Assembly (NCBI GenBank): GCA_002794735.1
Contig: NBAZ01000020.1
Coordinates: forward strand, 62,001 to 126,000
DNA from: Pyrrhoderma lamaoense
Lineage: Eukaryota; Basidiomycota; Agaricomycetes; Hymenochaetales; Hymenochaetaceae
Reading direction: 5' to 3'
DNA: 64,000 nt
Shown here: one piece after another, positions 58,167 to 64,000 of the stretch
How positions within the stretch are numbered: position 1 is the first letter of the stretch
Layout: each line of letters begins with the position of its first letter
Made by a program: the position numbers and the translations under genes
Notes under the pieces: generated by a model
Databases searched by the model: none
What the model saw: the letters and a program-made list of their open reading frames with translations, nothing else
What the model was told of the DNA's origin: nothing

Positions 58167-59362
58167 TGTGGCTGTATGCTATCAGTTGGAGTTTGTCTAA
58201 TTATAAAATACTCGGGGTGAGTAGTAGATTGGATTGATTTGTGGCTTCGAGATGAGAGATGATCTTTTGTTTTTATATCCATTTTGTGGCATTGCGCCGG
58301 ACGTACACGCATGACACCATCGGCCTTAAATTTGCGTCTTCTGTAGGAAAGGCTTTGAGGATGCGTAGTGGTGTCGGCATTACCGAGAGTTGCGTGTGTA
58401 ATCGGCACTATGGCCGTTACCTAACCACAAATATACGGGAATAGCCGAGAGAGCCCTATTTTGGATGTCGTAGTGCCTATAGTCTATTACGAAGGCTGAA
58501 TGAGTGATCAGAGACAAATTCTGTTTATGAATTATGATTCTGTGTTCAATTTGCTCAAAAGGGCAATATATGGATCAATTAAGAATATCTAGGAGCTAAA
58601 GAGCTTATATGAGCAGTTCCGGACGGTGATGCGGAGGACAACAGCTGATAATAATGACGGCGTACCTTTTCTGTGGTTAATCGAAGCGCGTTATGGCCAC
58701 TATCAGATCTGCTGAATTCTTTGAGAACTGCAAGTAGGCTAAGTTTAGGTCTGTTAAGATAAGGGTCTGTTGTATAAAGAAAGGGCATGCATCAGACTTT
58801 TTAGCTTTTACATTGATCTTTTGATATTTTTTCAATATTTTCAAGTTTCAGGACAGGATATTCTTAGGAGCGTTGCTGATCCACCGAGATATGTCACTAG
58901 AGCGACAATTATGATGGCCATCTTTAATGAGAGATGAGATGAGAGTCGAGCAAGTGACGCTGAGGGTGTCTCCAGGGACATTTCAAGGTAATACCTAATA
59001 AAAGGTATGGCTCTAAGCGGAACCTCATTACTCTCAAGTTCCCACGACAAACAACCCGCGCCAAGTGCTCGACTACTGCTCTGGAGAACGTCCCCTCGTC
59101 GTCCTCGTCGTCGCTGTGTCTCTGTCCGTCTGATCTGTCTGGTCTTCACCATATTACAATTCTCTGGCGACGTACATCTCAGTCCCCGGGCACTGTGTCG
59201 TCTTTGGGCGAACAACTGCCTGGAAACGAGTGACGGCAACGGCAATTGCATTGACACACCAATAAGGCCCGCCTACTTGTAACTTATTCGTGTTCTGATT
59301 CTCTAGCCGGTCCTCCACTTTCATCTCTTTTTTTACTCTTCGATTTGTCACTCCTTTCCTCA
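58167..59362. promoter_or_regulatory. 1.2-kb divergent region upstream of the LIM-RhoGAP gene
   Basis: Between two divergent genes. It contains CGTCGTCCTCGTCGTCG near 59095-59115 and a pyrimidine-rich patch (59325-59345) right before the RGA start. Minus-strand open frames at 58841-59257 and 58579-58788 lack any family resemblance. A long 5' UTR is likely. Confidence 0.45.
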
Positions 59363-62300
59363 ATGGATCCAGCTGCTATGCCGAATGGAACCCAGTTCCA
59401 CCAACAACACCTTCAACAGCAGCAACAACAACAGCACTTCAGTGGTCATCAGTCAGATGCTATGCGATCATCTCCCTCAGACGCCCCATCCAGATCCTAC
59501 TCAAAACCCCATCCTCCGACGCGAGCCCTGACTGTTGGCACAGTGAATGAATATGAAAGGAGAAATCCAAACTCTAACTATGACGCTCATCCTCACGCCC
59601 GTTCCGAAGACCTTAATCATTCTCGTTCAGATAACGCTCAGTTTAGCCTAAGTCCATCCGGAAGTCCTTTACCAGCTTTTCAGAATCTGGCAAGTCCTTT
59701 ATCACCAAACGACAATAGGAGCGGAACTTCGTCATCCAATCACTCTGAGAACGGTACTGGCTGGACAGATGATTCAACCCTGAAGCGACTCAGTGCGACA
59801 TCATTGTCCTCCGCTGTGCCATCTGCAACGGGTTCAAAAACTACTCCTAATGTGTCTAATACCCCAGGATCCCCCCATCTCCTGCAAACTGTGCGTCTTG
59901 CTCGTTAGCCTTGGAGGGTGCATTTGTTCGGGCTTTAGGAAATGTATGGCATTTATCTTGTTTTAAGTGCAAGGTGCGTTTGCTTGGATGATAAAACTTA
60001 TCAAGTTACACACCACTAAATCGTGATCCAAAACAGGACTGTGACGCCGTAGTTGCATCTAAGTTTTTTCCTATTGAAGGTTCTGATGGCAAGCAACAGC
60101 CTTTGTGTGAACGAGACTATTTTCGACGGCTAAATCTCATATGCGCCAAGTGTGATCAAGCTTTGAGGGGAAGCTATATAACTGCATGCAGTATGTTACC
60201 AGATCTTGCTTGGAAATCGTCTATCTTAAATCAAGATTCATAGATAAAAAATATCATGTTGAGCATTTCACATGTTCGGTATGCCCAACTGTTTTTGGCC
60301 CGCAAGACTCTTACTACGAACATGAGAACGATGTATATTGCCATTTCCATTATTCAACTCGGTTTGCCACGAAATGTGCCGGTTGCAATAGTGCAATCCT
60401 GAAACAGTTTGTAGAAATCAATAGAAATAACCGTGATGAGTGTTGGCATCCAGAATGCTACATGATTAACAAGGTTTGTCTGTTCTATCTATCAAAACAG
60501 ATTTATAGGGCCACTTATATTGCTTGTTCAGTTCTGGAACGTTAAAATCAGCTCAAGGAGGCCTACAAGCTCCAACATCTCAACCGGTGATGTCTCGGAA
60601 CCTGTATGGGCTGAAGAAGAGGAGATAGAAACTGCACAGTCATTAAAGAGCAAACAGGTGCGGATGGAACAGCAAGTTTATCGTATATGGACGTGAGTAT
60701 GAGGTTCTTGGCATTCATACAATTTAGCCAATTGTTTCTTTATCAGTGTTCTATCGGCGTTTGAGGAGTCTAGTGCGGCCTGTATATCAGACATGTTGCG
60801 GCAAGTCAGCAATGGCCAATATCTTGAAGCTATACGGATGGCGGAGAAATTCATATTGCATGTGGAAGTTCTTTTCGCAACTATGGATGACTTAGAAACG
60901 TGTTTTGCCCGGCTAAGTCTCAAAGGTGAGAACTTAAAGTCAGTTCTACTCAGATTGATTAGATTACTAACTTGTATTAAGGCATGTCACATGTTCGTGA
61001 AGCTCGGCTCTTATGTAGGAAGACCGTTGATCTGTTCACGCTCCTCTCGAAGCCCCAAGAGAGCCAAAAAAGGCCGGGTATGACCCAAGACCTTTTAGCT
61101 CTCGTGACGGGTCTTGCACATTACTTGAAAATTCTTATCCGAATTGCACTCACGGGCAGTCTCAAACTTGAACGCGACCATCAGGTCAGGGAGGCTATGA
61201 CGAATTTTTTGGACAAGCTTCATCTTCTAGCTGTGGAAGGTGGTAATCCCAGTGCTCGTCGGGTTATCAGAGGGGAAATGCATACCACGGAGCCTTTAGG
61301 GGCACAAAGTACACAAGGTGTAACTTATGGCTTCAAGAGTTTAGCACCAGAGCTTGCGGGAGATTCCCCCTTTAGTGATTCGCCTGATGCGAAAATCCCG
61401 CTTTCGGATCGATTGTCCATCAAACCACCTTCCGACCTCTGTGTTAAGTGTGAAGCCACAGTAGAAGAAGATTGTGCACGTCTCGGCACGTATCAACGGT
61501 GGCATTCCCAATGCTTACAGTGTTCTGTTTGTGGCAAGGCATCCGCCCCTCCCGTGCCAAAGGAACCTGCTGTACCTAAGGAAACGAATGGAGACGATAA
61601 AGATGCTGCTCCTCCTAAAATCTCAACTGTTCGAAGGCCACCTGCAAATGTCGAAATTTTTGTTTATGAACCTGAAACAGCCAAGGAATCACCCTATGGA
61701 CCGTTCCTACAGTAACATTCTGTCTGGATCATCAACATGCCGGTTGTGTCGGGGGATTCCAAGCTGTTTCGAGACTTGAACAGTATGCCTATCTGTTGAA
61801 TGTGGCGTTGCGACGATTGTCTTATCTTTTGAAGAGACGTGGATTGTTAGTAACCCCAACATGTAAGTCAAACATCGCATTCAGAGATATTTTGGGAGTA
61901 CGTGTGGCTCATTGTATTATAACTCATATCAGCATCCTCAGCTCCGGCCCCTCAAGCACGAGATGGGTCGGAACAAAAATCATATCGTGACTCCAGCGAC
62001 ATAATGCGATCAAGAACGGCACACGTAGGCCGTAAGTTATCAGCAACAGCCCGCCTTCCAAAGCGCTCGACCATTGTTGAATCTCCTTCAGGGAAGACTG
62101 CGCAGCCTACAAATGTTGCGAACGTAACTCAACGCGGACCCGGTCCAACTGCACAACCTCAAGTTGCGACTTCTTCGGGAACACCTGTACGCCCCCTCGG
62201 CCTGCTCAGCCGTTGCATGGACCTCCTGCCCCCACTTCTGGACCTTCTCAGCAACAACAACAATTGCAGCAACCAGGACAACTTGGACAAGCCGTAAGGC

Positions 62301-64000
62301 CGCGACTGGCACCTCCCGGAACTCTGTCTGGTGGTCTACATGACGAAAAGGGACAAGTGATTCGTCCTGGATTTGGTCGTAACAACACTGGCGTCATGAT
62401 TGTCGATGATTCGGCTCCGAACTCACCTTCCGGAGGAATAGAAGAGCCACCTTTATCTGCTCCTGACGACGGAATCACTCTTGCAGATATTCCACAGTTG
62501 ATCGAAGCAGAGGAGGCACGTAAACAACATCGAGCTTTGCCCTCTCAGAGCACGGCACCCCTGATCGCTGAGTTGACACCTTTGGAATTGATGATTGTCA
62601 AGCATGCCGCCTTACTCGCACTAAGTCGGTCTCCGTTAAAGAATGAGTTCGAGATTGAAGATTTGCTCGAGTTCATTGAAGCCAAAAAAGGGGGATTTTG
62701 GAATAAGTTGTTCAAAAAGGACAAGCAAAAGAAAGGTAAGTTGGCTAGTACTAGTGACTTACTAGACTAATTAATACTCGTTATAATCTAGGTGTTTTCG
62801 GGGTACCACTAGAGATACTTGTTGAAAAGGAAGCGGCTGACTCTGTACTTGGGGCTTCTCGAGCAAGTCTTAGGGTACCTAGCTTCATCGATGATGTTAT
62901 TTCTGCTATGCGTCAGATGGGTAGGTTACCTTTTCCGGTAATTCGTATCTTGGTCATTAATATTTATAAACGCAGACATGTCGGTCGAGGGCATTTTCCG
63001 AAAGAATGGCAATATTCGACGCCTGAATGAGCTTACAGAAGCGATCGATCGTGACCCTTCTTCCGTTGATCTTACTCAAGATAACCCGGTACAGTTGGCT
63101 GCTTTGTTGAAGAAGTTCCTGAAATCACTGCCTGAACCACTCATGACGTACAAACTTTATCGATTGTTCATGGCTGCTGAGAGTAAGTGGCTTCACTTGT
63201 TAGAATCCTATACCAGCCCTGAATATGCATCTTTAGATTTGACTAATGAGGCTGATCGTAAACGTTGTTTGCACCTTGTAATGCTTCTGCTTCCCAAGGG
63301 TAATCGTGACACAGTTGAAGTTTTGTTTACCTTCTTGAAATGGGTGGCTTCCTTTTCACATGTCGACGAGGAAACAGGGAACAAGATGGATCTGCATAAC
63401 CTTGCAACAGTCATAAGCCCTAACATCTTCCGTAGTTCCCCTGCTAAGGGTACGGATTCTGTACGACTTGAGAGCTTTGAAAGCATCCGTGTAATGGACT
63501 CATTGCTGGAGTATCAAGATGAGTTCTATCTTGTTCCAGAAGACTTCCTACCCCTTCTACGTGATCAAGATTACTTTGGAGGTGCAACAGAGCTGCCGAG
63601 TAGGGAGTTCTTAAAGAAGTGTGAAGCATATCACCGAGGTCGGGTAAATGGACGCACACCTCAAGGATTGACCTCGCCTGTATTAGGTGCAACGGGTCAG
63701 TACAACACTCCAAATAGTGGAAGCGGTGGTTTTTCAAGCATGAGTAGGGATGGGAGTGATCCTCGGCTTGCCACCCAGAAGTCAGACCCATCTATGTCCA
63801 GAGGGAGGCAGATGTACCAAGAACCGGCTACTCCAAGTGGTTCTGCTTCGAGAAATGGTTACTTTAGTCACGAACGAGGGCAGGTCCAATCAGCGTCGCC
63901 TTCAGAACAGCCGCCACCTCCAATTAGAAGTGGTTATTCTTCTCGACAACAATCTCCCCAGCCTCAACCAAGGCTTCCTCATCAACCCTTCTCTCACCCA
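59363..64000 (+). CDS. LIM-domain RhoGAP (Rga1-like), 3' end outside window
   Basis: A GTPase-activating protein for Rho/Cdc42 with N-terminal LIM zinc fingers. ATG 59363 starts MDPAAMPNGTQFHQQHLQQQ with a Gln-rich run. LIM 1: C-A-S-C-SLALEGAFVRALGNVWHLSCFKCK. LIM 2/3: CERDYFRRLNLICAKCDQAL, YHVEHFTCSVCPTVFGPQDS, YCHFHYSTRFATKCAGCNSA and ECWHPECYMINK. A helical middle (60.7-61.3 kb) and a fourth zinc-finger-like part (LCVKCEATVEEDCARLGTYQ, RWHSQCLQCSVCGK) follow. The RhoGAP domain is at about 62.8-63.55 kb: VFGVPLEILVEKEAADSV, VEGIFRKNGNIRRLNELTEA (Arg finger in FRKNG), LLKKFLKSLPEPLMTYKLYR, NLATVISPNIFRSSP. Three one-base deficits break the frame, at 59871-59876, 61701-61706 and 62192-62196. 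The Ser/Pro tail runs past 64000. Confidence 0.88.

Noticed and set aside
58841..59257. Minus-strand 138-codon frame upstream of the LIM-RhoGAP gene
   Set aside because: It lies in a probable 5' UTR/promoter, has no family resemblance and is Arg/Ser-rich by base composition.

Overview
The window is nuclear DNA from a filamentous basidiomycete, most likely an Agaricomycete. Genes are dense and split by many short GT-AG introns (mostly about 50-70 nt). The gene set includes families typical of that class: a DUF6533 seven-helix membrane protein, a long F-box protein with an Agaricomycete-type tail, a LIM-RhoGAP and a Slt2-type MAP kinase. I cannot name the genus. I saw no transposon, CRISPR array or viral segment.

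Layout, left to right. 0-20 kb: a coiled-coil protein (+), a 66-residue ORF (-), a KAT14/CSRP2BP-like GNAT (+), a Ser-rich unknown (-), an F-box protein (-), a DUF6533 membrane protein (-), a SLY41-like phosphate-translocator relative (-), the SAGA subunit Sgf73 (+), a single-exon orphan (-) and a TMEM14 protein (-). 20-30 kb: a class II eIF4E (4EHP-like, +), a ~3-kb tandem duplication carrying two PQ-loop membrane-protein genes, then Kei1 (-) and an EEF1A-methyltransferase-like gene (+). 30-48 kb: NDUFAF7 (-) and MMS19 (+) sharing a 149-bp promoter, a coiled-coil unknown (-), a CLC chloride transporter (-), V-ATPase subunit G (-) and symplekin/Pta1 (+). 48-64 kb: Slt2/Mpk1 MAPK (+), the Fe-S scaffold Nbp35 (-), an SLC35F transporter (+), an intron-containing tRNA-Pro (-), a conserved small protein (-) and a LIM-RhoGAP of the Rga type that runs off the right edge (+).

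These are mostly independent housekeeping loci, not a cluster. Functional echoes are Nbp35 and MMS19 (cytosolic Fe-S assembly), Sgf73 and the KAT14-like protein (histone acetylation), and Slt2 with Rga (cell-wall and Rho signalling).

Two things stand out. First, the tandem duplication is dissectable to the base: the second copy carries a truncated last exon of the 4EHP gene, a 26-bp tandem repeat sits exactly at the junction, and one PQ-loop copy has lost the frame of its tail. Second, at least ten otherwise well-conserved reading frames break where exactly one G or C is missing from a G/C run. The sign is always the same and the loci are unrelated, so I read this as a systematic base-calling deficit rather than ten pseudogenes. 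It must be settled before any protein here is used.
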